Positions 8,411-20,014 of a DNA stretch of 64,000 nucleotides are shown here, in pieces. Source of the stretch: Pseudomonas sp. DG56-2 (lineage in GTDB: Bacteria > Pseudomonadota > Gammaproteobacteria > Pseudomonadales > Pseudomonadaceae); NCBI RefSeq assembly GCF_004803755.1, contig NZ_CP032311.1, positions 1,132,501-1,196,500 of the forward strand. The letters are read 5' to 3'. The notes beneath the pieces were generated by a model that did not search any database, had not been told where the DNA came from, and saw nothing but the letters and a program-made list of their open reading frames with translations. Made by a program: the position numbers and the translations under genes. Position 1 is the first letter of the stretch. Each line of letters starts with the position of its first letter.

Positions 8411-9186
8411 GCTACTCCACCAATGAAATGATGACCGTCGCCGCAGCCCGTCGTCTGCGCAATGGTGCCGTGTGCTTCGTGGGCATTGGCCTGCCGTCCA
8501 AGGCTGCCAACCTGGCGCGGCTGACGTCTTCTCCGGATGTGGTACTGATCTATGAATCCGGTCCGATTGGCGCCAAACCCAGTGTCCTGCCGCTCTCGAT
8601 TGGTGACGGTGAGTTGGCCGAAACTGCCGACACTGTGGTGCCGACCGGCGAAATCTTCCGTTACTGGTTGCAGGGTGGGCGTATCGATGTGGGCTTTCTG
8701 GGCGCAGCTCAAGTGGACCGCTTCGGCAACATCAATACCACGGTAGTCGGTGATTACCATCAGCCTAAGGTGCGCTTGCCAGGTGCCGGTGGCGCGCCGG
8801 AGATTGCCGGCTCCGCCAAACAGGTGCTGATCATCCTCAAACAGTCCAACCGTGCCTTCGTCGACAAGCTCGACTTCATTACCTCGGTCGGCCACGGCGA
8901 AGGTGGCGATTCCCGCAAGCGTCTGGGGCTGCCGGGCGACGGGCCGGTGGGAATCATCACCGACCTGTGCATCATGGAACCGGAAGCGGATACCCATGAG
9001 TTCGTCGTGACCGCGATCCACCCTGGCGTGACCCGTGAGCAAGTTATTGCAGCCACTGGCTGGGCTATTCGTTTTGCCGATAACGTCCAGATCACCGCCG
9101 AACCGACTGAAGTCGAGCTCAGCGCCTTGCGTGACCTGGAAGCGCGTACCGCGGCCGCTCATGGCCAAGCGCCAGGAGAAGCATGA
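8407..9186 (+). CDS. pcaJ: 3-oxoadipate CoA-transferase, subunit B
   Basis: 259-aa beta subunit, partner of PcaI. The catalytic glutamate lies in the YESGPIGA motif (Glu50), the residue that becomes the enzyme-CoA thioester in family I CoA transferases. Further family stretches are GGRIDVGFLGAAQVDRFGN and the C-terminal VVTAIHPGVTREQV. It has its own GGAGG ribosome site inside the end of pcaI, and overlaps pcaF at its 3' end, so pcaI-pcaJ-pcaF form one tight operon. Confidence 0.95.
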   Translation: MSYSTNEMMTVAAARRLRNGAVCFVGIGLPSKAANLARLTSSPDVVLIYESGPIGAKPSVLPLSIGDGELAETADTVVPTGEIFRYWLQGGRIDVGFLGAAQVDRFGNINTTVVGDYHQPKVRLPGAGGAPEIAGSAKQVLIILKQSNRAFVDKLDFITSVGHGEGGDSRKRLGLPGDGPVGIITDLCIMEPEADTHEFVVTAIHPGVTREQVIAATGWAIRFADNVQITAEPTEVELSALRDLEARTAAAHGQAPGEA

Positions 9187-10388
9187 TGCGTGAAGTATTT
9201 ATCTGCGACGCCATTCGCACCCCCATTGGCCGTTTCGGCGGCGCCCTGGCCGGTGTACGTGCCGATGACCTGGCAGCCGTACCGATCAAGGCATTGATCG
9301 AGCGCAACCCGCAGGTGCATTGGGATCAGGTCGACGAAGTGTTCCTCGGCTGCGCCAACCAGGCCGGTGAAGACAACCGCAACGTTGCGCGAATGGCGCT
9401 ATTACTGGCCGGCCTGCCGGACAGCGTACCCGGGGTCACCCTCAACCGTCTTTGCGCCTCGGGCATGGACGCGGTCGGCACGGCATTTCGTGCCATTGCC
9501 AGCGGCGAAATGGAGTTGGCGATTGCCGGGGGCGTCGAGTCGATGTCACGCGCTCCGTTTGTCATGGGTAAGGCCGACAGTGCTTACTCGCGCAACATGA
9601 AGCTGGAAGACACCACCATTGGCTGGCGTTTCATCAATCCGTTGATGAAGGCCCAGTATGGCGTCGATGCCATGCCTCAGACGGCTGACAACGTCGCCGA
9701 TGATTACCAAGTGTCGCGTGCCGACCAGGACGCCTTCGCCTTGCGCAGCCAGCAGCGAACCGCTGCCGCCCAGGCCGCAGGCTACTTTGCCGAAGAAATC
9801 GTCGCTGTGCATATCGCCCACAAAAAGGGCGAAACGTTGGTTGAGCAGGACGAGCATCCTCGAGCCGACACGACCCTCGAGGCTCTGACCCGCCTCAAAC
9901 CGGTCAACGGCCCAGACAAAACCGTCACTGCCGGCAACGCTTCTGGGGTCAACGACGGCGCCGCCGCGCTGTTGTTGGCGTCGGCTGAGGCGGTGAAAAA
10001 GCACGGCCTGACCCCGCGTGCGCGGATATTGGGTATGGCCAGTGCGGGCGTCGCCCCGCGCGTGATGGGCATTGGTCCGGTGCCCGCGGTGCGCAAACTG
10101 ACCGAGCGTCTCGGTGTGGCGGTCAGTGATTTCGATGTGATTGAGCTGAACGAAGCCTTCGCCAGCCAAGGCTTGGCCGTGCTGCGTGAACTGGGGCTGG
10201 CCGATGATGCGCCACAGGTCAATCCTAATGGCGGCGCGATTGCCCTGGGGCACCCGCTGGGTATGAGTGGCGCGCGCTTGATCCTCACGGCCATGCATCA
10301 GTTGGAGAAAAGCGGCGGACGCAAAGGCCTGGCGACTATGTGTGTAGGCGTGGGTCAGGGCTTGGCTTTGGCTATCGAGCGGGTGTAA
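9183..10388 (+). CDS. pcaF: Beta-ketoadipyl-CoA thiolase
   Basis: Thiolase of 400-401 aa that cleaves 3-oxoadipyl-CoA into succinyl-CoA and acetyl-CoA, the last step of the pathway. Counting from the second ATG (9186), which gives the usual [20 protein letters not shown]-terminus, the acyl-accepting Cys is residue 90 (LNRLCASGM). The other catalytic elements are [14 protein letters not shown] and the C-terminal [16 protein letters not shown]. Two adjacent ATG codons follow AGGAGA; either could be used, and the second is favoured by comparison with PcaF as I recall it. It overlaps the end of pcaJ. Confidence 0.95.
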   Translation: MMREVFICDAIRTPIGRFGGALAGVRADDLAAVPIKALIERNPQVHWDQVDEVFLGCANQAGEDNRNVARMALLLAGLPDSVPGVTLNRLCASGMDAVGTAFRAIASGEMELAIAGGVESMSRAPFVMGKADSAYSRNMKLEDTTIGWRFINPLMKAQYGVDAMPQTADNVADDYQVSRADQDAFALRSQQRTAAAQAAGYFAEEIVAVHIAHKKGETLVEQDEHPRADTTLEALTRLKPVNGPDKTVTAGNASGVNDGAAALLLASAEAVKKHGLTPRARILGMASAGVAPRVMGIGPVPAVRKLTERLGVAVSDFDVIELNEAFASQGLAVLRELGLADDAPQVNPNGGAIALGHPLGMSGARLILTAMHQLEKSGGRKGLATMCVGVGQGLALAIERV

Positions 10389-10504
10389 TTCAATCCTCCG
10401 TAAGGGCATCCTCCAAGCAGGGGCGCTCTGGCGGGGGATTGTTCGTGGAACGAGGTGTTACTGATTGTGTCTAGACTTCAGTAACCCTCCAAGAGTGAAA
10501 TGCC

Positions 10505-11794
10505 ATGACTTCTACCTATTACACGGGTGAAGAGCGCAGCAAGCGTATTTTCGCCATCGTCGGCGCCTCCTCGGGCAATTTGGTGGAATGGTTCGACTTT
10601 TATGTCTATGCCTTCTGCGCGATCTATTTTGCCCCGGCCTTTTTTCCTTCCGACGACCCAACCGTGCAGTTGCTCAACACCGCAGGGGTGTTTGCTGCCG
10701 GGTTTCTGATGCGCCCCATTGGTGGCTGGCTGTTCGGCAGGGTGGCTGACCGCCACGGCCGCAAGAATTCTATGATGATCTCGGTGCTGATGATGTGCGC
10801 CGGTTCCTTGGTCATTGCCTGTTTGCCGACCTACGCCTCGATTGGCGCCTGGGCACCGGCGCTGTTGTTGCTGGCGCGGCTGTTTCAAGGCCTGTCGGTA
10901 GGCGGTGAATATGGCACCACTGCCACTTACATGAGTGAAGTGGCCCTTCGCGGTCAGCGCGGCTTCTTTGCCTCGTTCCAATACGTGACCCTGATCGGCG
11001 GCCAGTTGCTGGCGGTGCTGGTGGTGGTCATCCTCCAACAGCTGCTCAGCGAGGATGAGCTGCGTGCCTGGGGCTGGCGGATTCCATTCGTGGTGGGCGC
11101 CGTCGCTGCGGTGATTTCGTTGTTCCTGCGTCGCTCGCTGGAAGAAACCAGCAGCGCTGAAACCCGAAACGACAAAGAGGCTGGCAGTATTTCCGGGTTG
11201 TTTCGCAACCATGCGGCAGCCTTTATCACCGTGCTCGGCTACACCGCTGGTGGTTCGTTGATTTTCTACACCTTCACCACCTACATGCAGAAGTATTTGG
11301 TGAACACCGCAGGCATGAGCGCCAAGACCGCGAGCTTCATCATGACCGGGGTGCTGTTCTTGTATATGTGTATGCAGCCGTTGTTCGGCATGCTCTCGGA
11401 CCGCATTGGCCGGCGCAATTCGATGTTGCTGTTCGGCGCCTTGGGTACCTTGTTTACGGTACCGATCTTGATGGCCCTGAAGACGGTCACCAGTCCGTTG
11501 CTGGCGTTCGTATTGATCACCTTGGCGCTGTGCATCGTCAGTTTCTATACCTCGATCAGTGGGCTGGTCAAAGCCGAGATGTTCCCGCCGCAGGTGCGTG
11601 CCCTGGGCGTGGGCCTGGCTTACGCCGTGGCCAATGCAATGTTTGGCGGTTCCGCTGAATATGTGGCATTGGGGCTCAAGTCGATCGGGATGGAAAATAC
11701 CTTTTACTGGTACGTTACCGTCATGATGGCCATTGCCTTTCTGTTCAGCCTGCGCCTGCCGAAGCAGGCCGCCTATCTGCACCACGACCATTGA
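10505..11794 (+). CDS. pcaT: Dicarboxylate permease of the pca cluster, MFS MHS family
   Basis: 429-aa, 12-TM symporter of the metabolite:H+ family (KgtP-like). It has the N-terminal signature [14 protein letters not shown], the loop DRHGRKNSM and [17 protein letters not shown]. PcaT is placed in beta-ketoadipate and related dicarboxylate uptake. It opens the pcaTBDC group after a 116-bp gap behind pcaF. That gap contains GTTCGTGGAACGAGG (10441-10455), which only loosely resembles a PcaR site. A related permease lies at 41.9-43.2 kb in this window. Confidence 0.88.
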   Translation: MTSTYYTGEERSKRIFAIVGASSGNLVEWFDFYVYAFCAIYFAPAFFPSDDPTVQLLNTAGVFAAGFLMRPIGGWLFGRVADRHGRKNSMMISVLMMCAGSLVIACLPTYASIGAWAPALLLLARLFQGLSVGGEYGTTATYMSEVALRGQRGFFASFQYVTLIGGQLLAVLVVVILQQLLSEDELRAWGWRIPFVVGAVAAVISLFLRRSLEETSSAETRNDKEAGSISGLFRNHAAAFITVLGYTAGGSLIFYTFTTYMQKYLVNTAGMSAKTASFIMTGVLFLYMCMQPLFGMLSDRIGRRNSMLLFGALGTLFTVPILMALKTVTSPLLAFVLITLALCIVSFYTSISGLVKAEMFPPQVRALGVGLAYAVANAMFGGSAEYVALGLKSIGMENTFYWYVTVMMAIAFLFSLRLPKQAAYLHHDH

Positions 11795-11813
11795 CCTGTT
11801 GAAGGACTTGTAG

Positions 11814-13178
11814 ATGAACCCGCGACCGGGCAATCAGCTGTTCGATGCCTACTTCACCGCAACTGACATGCGTGAGGTGTTTTCCGATCAGGGACGAGTG
11901 CAGGGCATGCTCGACTTCGAAGCTGCCCTGGCCCGCGCCGAGGCGGCTGTAGGGGTGATTCCCCCGCTGGCGGTGGCACCGATCGAGGCTGCCTGTCAGG
12001 CCGGGCGCTATGATTTCGTCGCGTTGGCCGAGGCCATTGCTACGGCCGGTAACTCGGCAATTCCGTTGGTCAAGGCGCTGGGCAAGGTCATCGCCGCCGA
12101 TGTCGCCGAAGCCGAACGCTATGTGCACCTGGGCGCCACCAGTCAGGATGCAATGGACAGCGGATTGGTCCTGCAACTGCGTCAGGCGCTGACGCTGATC
12201 GAGCGAGACCTGCTGCACCTTGGCGAATCCCTGGCGTTGCAGGCCGCGACGCATGCCGACACGCCCCTGGCCGGACGCACCTGGTTGCAACATGCAACGC
12301 CGGTTACCCTGGGCATGAAAATCGCCGGTTGGCTGGGGGCCTTGACCCGTCATCGTCAGCGCCTGCAGGAGCTCAAGCCTCGTTTGCTCACGGTGCAGTT
12401 CGGTGGTGCTTCCGGCACCTTGGCGGCGCTTGGCGACAAGGCTTTGCCGGTAGCCGAGGAACTGGCTCGTCAGTTGGGTCTGCAGCTACCGGAGCAGCCG
12501 TGGCACACCCAGCGCGATCGTCTGGTCGAGTTCGCCTCGGTGCTCGGCCTGATTGCCGGTAGCCTGGGCAAGATGGGGCGCGACATCAGCCTGCTGATGC
12601 AGACCGAAGCGGCCGAGGTGTTCGAGCCGTCGGCGCCGGGCAAAGGTGGTTCCTCGACCATGCCGCATAAACGTAACCCGGTGGGGGCTGCAGTGCTCAT
12701 TGGTGCTGCAACGCGGGTGCCGGGCCTGGTGTCCACACTGTTTGCCGCCATGCCACAGGAGCACGAACGCAGCCTGGGTTTGTGGCATGCCGAATGGGAA
12801 ACCCTGCCGGACATCTGCTGCCTGGTCTCGGGGGCATTGCGCCAGGCACAGATCATTGCCGATGGGTTGCAAGTGGATGCAGCGCGCATGCGCCAGAACC
12901 TCGACCTGACCCAGGGGCTGGTGCTGGCCGAGGCAGTCAGTATCGTGCTGGCGCAACGCCTGGGGCGCGATACCGCTCACCATTTGCTGGAAACCTGCTG
13001 CAAACGTGCAGTAGCTGAACAGCGCCACCTGCGCGCCGTGCTCGGCGACGATCCACAGGTGAGCGCAGAACTTGGTGCGGACGAACTTGATCGCCTGCTC
13101 GATCCGGCCCACTACCTCGGCCAGGCACGTGCCTGGGTCGAGCGAGCGTTGGCCGAACATCACCGTTTCAATGCTTGA
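11814..13178 (+). CDS. pcaB: 3-carboxy-cis,cis-muconate cycloisomerase
   Basis: 454-aa enzyme of the fumarase/aspartase superfamily that lactonises 3-carboxymuconate to 4-carboxymuconolactone. The superfamily signature GGSSTMPHKRNPVGAAV is present near residue 280, together with GATSQDAMDSG and the TWLQHATPVTLG helix. It follows pcaT by 19 bp with an AAGGA ribosome site and is followed directly by pcaD. Length matches the family. Confidence 0.95.
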   Translation: MNPRPGNQLFDAYFTATDMREVFSDQGRVQGMLDFEAALARAEAAVGVIPPLAVAPIEAACQAGRYDFVALAEAIATAGNSAIPLVKALGKVIAADVAEAERYVHLGATSQDAMDSGLVLQLRQALTLIERDLLHLGESLALQAATHADTPLAGRTWLQHATPVTLGMKIAGWLGALTRHRQRLQELKPRLLTVQFGGASGTLAALGDKALPVAEELARQLGLQLPEQPWHTQRDRLVEFASVLGLIAGSLGKMGRDISLLMQTEAAEVFEPSAPGKGGSSTMPHKRNPVGAAVLIGAATRVPGLVSTLFAAMPQEHERSLGLWHAEWETLPDICCLVSGALRQAQIIADGLQVDAARMRQNLDLTQGLVLAEAVSIVLAQRLGRDTAHHLLETCCKRAVAEQRHLRAVLGDDPQVSAELGADELDRLLDPAHYLGQARAWVERALAEHHRFNA

Positions 13179-13189
13179 AGGAGGCTGCA

Positions 13190-13981
13190 GTGGCACAGGT
13201 ACAACTCGCCGATGGCGCACTACATTATCAACTCGAGGGTCCCGAGGGCGCGCCGGTGTTGGTGTTGTCCAACTCCCTGGGCACCGACCTGCATATGTGG
13301 GATACCCAGGTTCCGGCCTTGGCCGCGCATTTTCGCGTATTGCGTTATGACACCCGTGGTCATGGTGGCTCGCTGATAACCGAAGGACCTTATAGCATCG
13401 AGCAACTGGGCCAGGATGTACTGGCGCTGCTCGATGCCTTGAACATCGACCGTGCGCATTTCTGCGGCTTGTCCATGGGCGGTTTGATCGGACAATGGCT
13501 GGGGATCAATGCTGGCGAGCGCCTTGACCGCTTGATCGTCTGCAACACGGCGGCCAAGATCGGCTCGCCGGACACCTGGAATCCGCGCATCGAAATGGTC
13601 TTGCGCGACGGCAAGCAAGCCATGGTCGGCTTGCGTGATGCCTCTATCGAGCGCTGGTTCACGCCCGCCTATTCATCGAGCAATCCCGATCAGGCCAAGC
13701 GCATCACCGACATGCTCGCCGCCACCTCACCGCTAGGGTATGCGGCCAACTGCGGGGCGGTACGTGATGCCGACTTCCGTGATCAACTGGGTGAGATCAA
13801 CGTACCGTTGCTGGTGATCTCCGGCAGCCATGATGCGGTCACACCGCCTGCGGGCGGGTTGTTCATCCAAGAGAACGTGCAGGGCGCCGAGTACGCCGAG
13901 TTCCATGCTGCGCACTTGTCCAATGTCGAAGTCGGCGAGCCGTTCAGCCGTCGGGTAATCGATTTTCTGCTGGCCCGCTGA
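13190..13981 (+). CDS. pcaD: 3-oxoadipate enol-lactonase
   Basis: 263-aa alpha/beta hydrolase that opens 3-oxoadipate enol-lactone to 3-oxoadipate. The nucleophile serine lies in GLSMGGLIGQ, the acid in ISGSHDAVTP and the histidine in AAHLSNVE. The GTG start at 13190 is chosen because AAGGAGG (13178-13184) precedes it and it yields the family-typical MAQVQLADGALHYQL. A TTG further upstream at 13175 overlaps the pcaB stop and would bury the ribosome site. The gene is tightly packed between pcaB and pcaC. Confidence 0.93.
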   Translation: MAQVQLADGALHYQLEGPEGAPVLVLSNSLGTDLHMWDTQVPALAAHFRVLRYDTRGHGGSLITEGPYSIEQLGQDVLALLDALNIDRAHFCGLSMGGLIGQWLGINAGERLDRLIVCNTAAKIGSPDTWNPRIEMVLRDGKQAMVGLRDASIERWFTPAYSSSNPDQAKRITDMLAATSPLGYAANCGAVRDADFRDQLGEINVPLLVISGSHDAVTPPAGGLFIQENVQGAEYAEFHAAHLSNVEVGEPFSRRVIDFLLAR

Positions 13982-13991
13982 GGAGCATTTG

Positions 13992-14387
13992 GTGGACGAA
14001 AAACAACGCTATGAAGAAGGCATGAAGGTGCGTCGTGCGGTGCTTGGCGACGCCCATGTCGATCGCAGCCTGAACAACCTAACGGACTTCAACGGCGAGT
14101 TCCAGGAAATGATCACTCGCCACGCCTGGGGGGATATCTGGACACGCCCGGGTCTGCCACGGCACACCCGCAGCCTGATCACCATTGCCATGCTGATCGG
14201 CATGAACCGCAATGATGAGCTCAAGCTGCACCTGCGCGCCGCCGCCAGCAATGGCGTTACCCGCGAGGAGATCAAGGAAGTGCTGATGCAGAGCGCAATC
14301 TACTGCGGTATTCCTGCGGCCAACGCGACGTTCCACCTGGCTGAGTCAGTGTGGGATGAACTGGGCGTCGAGTCGCGAGCCGAGTAA
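13992..14387 (+). CDS. pcaC: 4-carboxymuconolactone decarboxylase
   Basis: 131-aa enzyme of the CMD/AhpD-like family that decarboxylates 4-carboxymuconolactone to 3-oxoadipate enol-lactone. Family stretches are GDIWTRPGLPRHTRSLITIA and the C-terminal helix with VLMQSAIYCGIPAANATFH. The GTG start at 13992 lies 6 nt behind AGGAG, which overlaps the pcaD stop; a TTG one codon upstream is less likely. It is the last gene of the pca cluster, with a REP-like hairpin behind it. pcaG/pcaH are not in the window. Confidence 0.94.
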   Translation: MDEKQRYEEGMKVRRAVLGDAHVDRSLNNLTDFNGEFQEMITRHAWGDIWTRPGLPRHTRSLITIAMLIGMNRNDELKLHLRAAASNGVTREEIKEVLMQSAIYCGIPAANATFHLAESVWDELGVESRAE

Positions 14388-14404
14388 CGCTCACACATCC
14401 CACC

Positions 14405-14424
14405 GGAGCGGGGCAAACCCGCTC
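14405..14424. repeat. REP-like hairpin between pcaC and the DUF962 gene
   Basis: GGAGCGGG-caaa-CCCGCTCC, followed by TACCGGCC. It resembles the P. putida-type REP (CCCGCTCCTAC core). It lies between two convergent 3' ends, the typical REP location. Confidence 0.6.
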
Positions 14425-14940
14425 CTACCGGCCAGGCATCAGCGCCACCGGCCCGGCATTGTTTTCGATGGCCTGTTTCAACTCCGGCCGCATTCCCAGC
14501 AGAAATGCCAGCTCGGCGACCACGAACAATGGCCCGACGATCAGGCCGCTGAGATCATCCACGAATGCCGGCTTGCGGCCTTCATAGTAGTGCCCGACAA
14601 ACTGGATTATCCAGCCGAGGACAAACAATCCCAGCCCGGCACTCAACCAGACCAGGGTGCTTTGCAGCGCCAGCGCCTGACCAGCCCACAGGCACAAGCC
14701 CAGCAGCAACGCCATGATCAGACCGAACTGTTGATCCAGGCGCAGGTAGAACCAGGCTGTCAGCAAGGCCACCAGCAAGGCGGGCGACAGCCACATGCCC
14801 GCGATGTCCAGGCCAGGCCGCGACAGCAGCACTGTCACGGCGACCACGATCATCGGGATGCCGACGAAATGGGTGGCAATGTTGCGCGGGTCACGGTGGT
14901 AGGCAGCATACTGACTGAGGTATTCAACGAGGTTTTTCAT
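14425..14940 (-). CDS. DUF962 / Mpo1-like integral membrane protein
   Basis: 171-aa membrane protein with about five hydrophobic helices and the conserved polar motifs of the DUF962/Mpo1 family: YAAYHRDPRNIATHFVGIP near the N-terminus and FVGHYYEGRKPAFVDD in the middle. In yeast, Mpo1 is an iron-dependent dioxygenase in long-chain 2-hydroxy fatty acid breakdown, using such histidines. Whether the bacterial protein does the same is not shown here. AGGAGG lies 7 nt before the ATG. It is convergent with pcaC and divergent from a Crp-family regulator. Confidence 0.85.
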   Translation of the reverse strand: MKNLVEYLSQYAAYHRDPRNIATHFVGIPMIVVAVTVLLSRPGLDIAGMWLSPALLVALLTAWFYLRLDQQFGLIMALLLGLCLWAGQALALQSTLVWLSAGLGLFVLGWIIQFVGHYYEGRKPAFVDDLSGLIVGPLFVVAELAFLLGMRPELKQAIENNAGPVALMPGR

Positions 14941-15030
14941 TATTGTTCCTCCTGAAGGGTGAAATGAGCATGCCCTGTACCTATTCCGGCTGTCTGTCGC
15001 CTAGCCGACAGAGTTGACCTTCGAGGCGTT

Positions 15031-17320
<2,290 letters not shown>

Positions 17321-18145
17321 TCAATAGGCTAGGTAGGAAAGCGGCAGGTTGTGGATGTGTATGGGGGCGGGCGGCAAGTAACGGTCGTCGGCCGTCAGTT
17401 CATGCAGCAGCGCTTCGCGCAGACGATGAAATTCATAACTGGATCGTTGACGTGGGTGAGGCAGGTCGACGCTGTTGATGCGCTTGATGCGCCCCGGGCG
17501 TGGCTCCAGAACCACTACCCGGTCGGCCAGGAACAGCGCTTCTTCGACATCGTGGGTGACCAGCAAGGTGGTGACGCGGGAGCGTTCGCGGATCGCCAAC
17601 AGCTCTTCCTGCATCTGTTGTCGGGTCAGCGCATCAAGGGCGCCGAAAGGTTCATCGAGCAGCAGGATGCGCGGGCTGGCAACCAGGCCACGGGCGATAG
17701 CCACGCGTTGGGCCATCCCCCCGGAGAGTTGGTGCGGATAGGCCTGGCTGAAGTCCTGCAAGCCGACCAGGGCAATGTACTCAGCGATCCGTTGCTCGCG
17801 TTCAGGGCGCGTCAGGGAGTGATTGACCAGGCCCAGGGCAATGTTTTCGCGCACCGTCAGCCAAGGGAACAATCGATGCTCCTGAAACACGATGCCGCGC
17901 TCGCTGCCTATGCCGTTAAGCGCCTGGCCGTCGATCAGGATCTGCCCCTGATAATCGTCGTCCAGGCCGATCAGCAGACGCAGCAAAGTGGACTTTCCGC
18001 AGCCGCTGGCGCCGACAATGGCCACGAACTCGCCGTCGGCGATCTGCAGGTTGAAATCTCGGATGGCCTCAAGCTCTCCACCTGCTACGGCGAAGTGTTT
18101 ACCGACCTGATTGAAACTGACTAAAGCGTGGGCAATGGCATTCAT
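17321..18145 (-). CDS. atsC: Sulfate-ester ABC transporter, ATP-binding protein
   Basis: 274-aa ABC ATPase of the nitrate/sulfonate/taurine group. Walker A is GASGCGKST near residue 45, the signature motif HQLSGGMAQRVAIARGL follows, and Walker B is RILLLDEPFGALD, followed by the H-loop TLLVTHDVEEAL. It energises uptake of sulfate esters together with AtsB and the binding protein AtsR. The start overlaps the end of atsB by 4 bp. Gene order with a sulfatase and AtsK supports AtsC over a taurine or sulfonate role. Confidence 0.9.
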   Translation of the reverse strand: MNAIAHALVSFNQVGKHFAVAGGELEAIRDFNLQIADGEFVAIVGASGCGKSTLLRLLIGLDDDYQGQILIDGQALNGIGSERGIVFQEHRLFPWLTVRENIALGLVNHSLTRPEREQRIAEYIALVGLQDFSQAYPHQLSGGMAQRVAIARGLVASPRILLLDEPFGALDALTRQQMQEELLAIRERSRVTTLLVTHDVEEALFLADRVVVLEPRPGRIKRINSVDLPHPRQRSSYEFHRLREALLHELTADDRYLPPAPIHIHNLPLSYLAY

Positions 18146-19737
18146 GCTCGTCTCCAGCGCGTGGCGCGCGATTCGATGTATTGACCGAGAGCGCCTAACA
18201 GCGCGCCGGTGAGGCCGACCAGAAGCATGCCGGCCATGATCAGGTCCATGCGCAGCAGTTGCTGGGCGCCGATCATCAGGCTGCCGATACCGCCACCGGA
18301 GGGCATGAAGTACTCGGCACCGATGGTGCCCAGCCAGGCATAAATCAGGCCCACGCGCAGACCGGCGAAGATCCCCGGTGCCGCCCCCGGCAGCACCAGG
18401 CGCATCAGCCGTTGCGGCAAATTCAGATGCAGCACCCGCGCCGCTTCATCCAGTTGTGGTGAGCGGTTGGCAACGCTGCGCTGGGTGGCGATGAACAAGG
18501 GAAAGAACGCTGCCAGGCCGACAAATACCCATTTGGCCAGCTCTCCAAGACCGAACCAGGCGGTGAGCAATGGCACCCAGGCGAAGATCGCGATCTGCCG
18601 CAGGCCGGCAAGGCTGGGCCCGAGCAGGCGTTCGGCGCGGTGCGACAAACCCAACCACAGGCCCAGGGCAAAACCGAGGCCGCCACCGAGCAGCAAGCCG
18701 GACAGGGCGCGCCCGACACTCACCGCCAGGGCGGCGCTGAGGGTGCCGTCCACGACACCGTTCCAGGCCGTGCTCAGCACCTGCTGCGGTGCCACCAGAA
18801 TGTTGCTGTCGACCCATTGCCACTGATTGGCCAACTGCCAGATGAGCAGTAGCGCCAGTGGCAACAACAACGCCTGCAAGCGTTCTCTGCCCTGTAGAGG
18901 TTGGACCCGCAGTTCGGCGCCGGGTGGATGCGGCCAATACACCAGGCGCCGATCCAGCCAGCCGAGGCCACGGTCCATGACAAAACCAATCAGGCCGATA
19001 ACTGCGATGCAGACAAAAACGATGTCGAGCATGAACAATTGCCGCGCCCACACCATCAAATAGCCGATGCCCTCGCTGGAGGCGAGCAGCTCAACGGCCA
19101 ACAGCGAAGACCAGCCGGTGGCGAGCGCCAGGCGTACCCCGGCGAGAAAAGCCGGCAACGCTGCGGGCAGGATCAACCGGGTGATCAATAACCGGCGTGG
19201 AAGTTTGAGTACCGCAGCCGCTTCGCGCAGGCGTGGTTGCGCGTCACGCACGCCTACCAAGGTATGCAGGGTCACCGGCACGATGATCGCCTTGACCAGC
19301 ACGACCAGCTTAAGCAACTCGCCAATGCCGAACAGCACCATGAACAACGGCACCCAGGCCAGCGTCGGGATCTGCGCCAGGGCATTGAACGTCGGCAGTA
19401 TCAAGCGCTCGGCACGACGGCTGAAACCCAGCCACGCGCCCAGTAGTGCCCCGCAGCTGACCCCTGCCAGCAGACCGATCAGCAGCCGCTGCAGGCTGAT
19501 ACTCAGATGCGCCCACAACTCACCGTGAGCCAGTTCCCGGGCGCTGTGCCAGACCAGGCTCGGAGCTGGCAAAATTTGCTCACTCATCCACAGGTTGCGA
19601 CTGGCCAGCCACCACAGTGCAGCCAGACCCAACGGTAGATACCAGGCCTGCAGACGCGCCCAGTACACGGCGCCGAAAACACGCATACGTGTCGCCGGTG
19701 CAGGCAGGGATAGACTGGAAAGTGATGCTCGGGCCAT
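18142..19737 (-). CDS. atsB: Sulfate-ester ABC transporter, fused double permease
   Basis: 531-aa inner-membrane protein holding two complete binding-protein-dependent permease domains in one chain, where most relatives have a single domain of about 260 aa. Each half has its own EAA loop: one near residue 195 (EAAAVLKLPRRLLITRLILP) and one near residue 450 (EAARVLHLNLPQRLMRLVLP). It should therefore supply the whole membrane channel without dimerising. GGAGA precedes the ATG. It heads the leftward atsB-atsC-atsA group and is divergent from atsR. Confidence 0.9.
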   Translation of the reverse strand: MARASLSSLSLPAPATRMRVFGAVYWARLQAWYLPLGLAALWWLASRNLWMSEQILPAPSLVWHSARELAHGELWAHLSISLQRLLIGLLAGVSCGALLGAWLGFSRRAERLILPTFNALAQIPTLAWVPLFMVLFGIGELLKLVVLVKAIIVPVTLHTLVGVRDAQPRLREAAAVLKLPRRLLITRLILPAALPAFLAGVRLALATGWSSLLAVELLASSEGIGYLMVWARQLFMLDIVFVCIAVIGLIGFVMDRGLGWLDRRLVYWPHPPGAELRVQPLQGRERLQALLLPLALLLIWQLANQWQWVDSNILVAPQQVLSTAWNGVVDGTLSAALAVSVGRALSGLLLGGGLGFALGLWLGLSHRAERLLGPSLAGLRQIAIFAWVPLLTAWFGLGELAKWVFVGLAAFFPLFIATQRSVANRSPQLDEAARVLHLNLPQRLMRLVLPGAAPGIFAGLRVGLIYAWLGTIGAEYFMPSGGGIGSLMIGAQQLLRMDLIMAGMLLVGLTGALLGALGQYIESRATRWRRA

Positions 19738-20014
19738 GGGCGGATCTCCGTGGACTGGCTATGTTCATATTCCTTTCGGGTATATTTTTTAAAAAATAAA
19801 TTCGAATAGGTGATAAGAGAACATTTAAAGCAGGCCAAAATGCGCAGGTCCAATGCCTTGAAGGCATATTTTTTTTGTCTGTCATGCATGGCCAAGGTAA
19901 GGCCCGGCAGTGCTTGTTTATGTTATTAAGTTATTAAAATGTAATTTATTAGTATTTATTTGATCTTTGCAGTTGTGCGTAGCGTGGACGCATCACTACA
20001 AGGAGTCGTCCGCC
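19738..20014. promoter_or_regulatory. Divergent atsB / atsR promoter region
   Basis: 277 bp, strikingly AT-rich against its surroundings. It holds a perfect 16-bp palindrome, TATTTTTTAAAAAATA (19783-19798), and a second AT block at about 19920-19970. Promoters for both directions must lie here. CysB and an SftR-type regulator are the expected controllers, but no defined site could be assigned. Confidence 0.55.

Noticed and set aside
10441..10455. GTTCGTGGAACGAGG before pcaT as a PcaR site
   Set aside because: Shares only the GTTCG start and a CG with the operator and lacks a paired second arm.
10478..11833. 451-codon minus-strand frame across pcaT
   Set aside because: It lies wholly antisense to a clear MHS permease; the translation is Gln/His-rich low complexity without domains.
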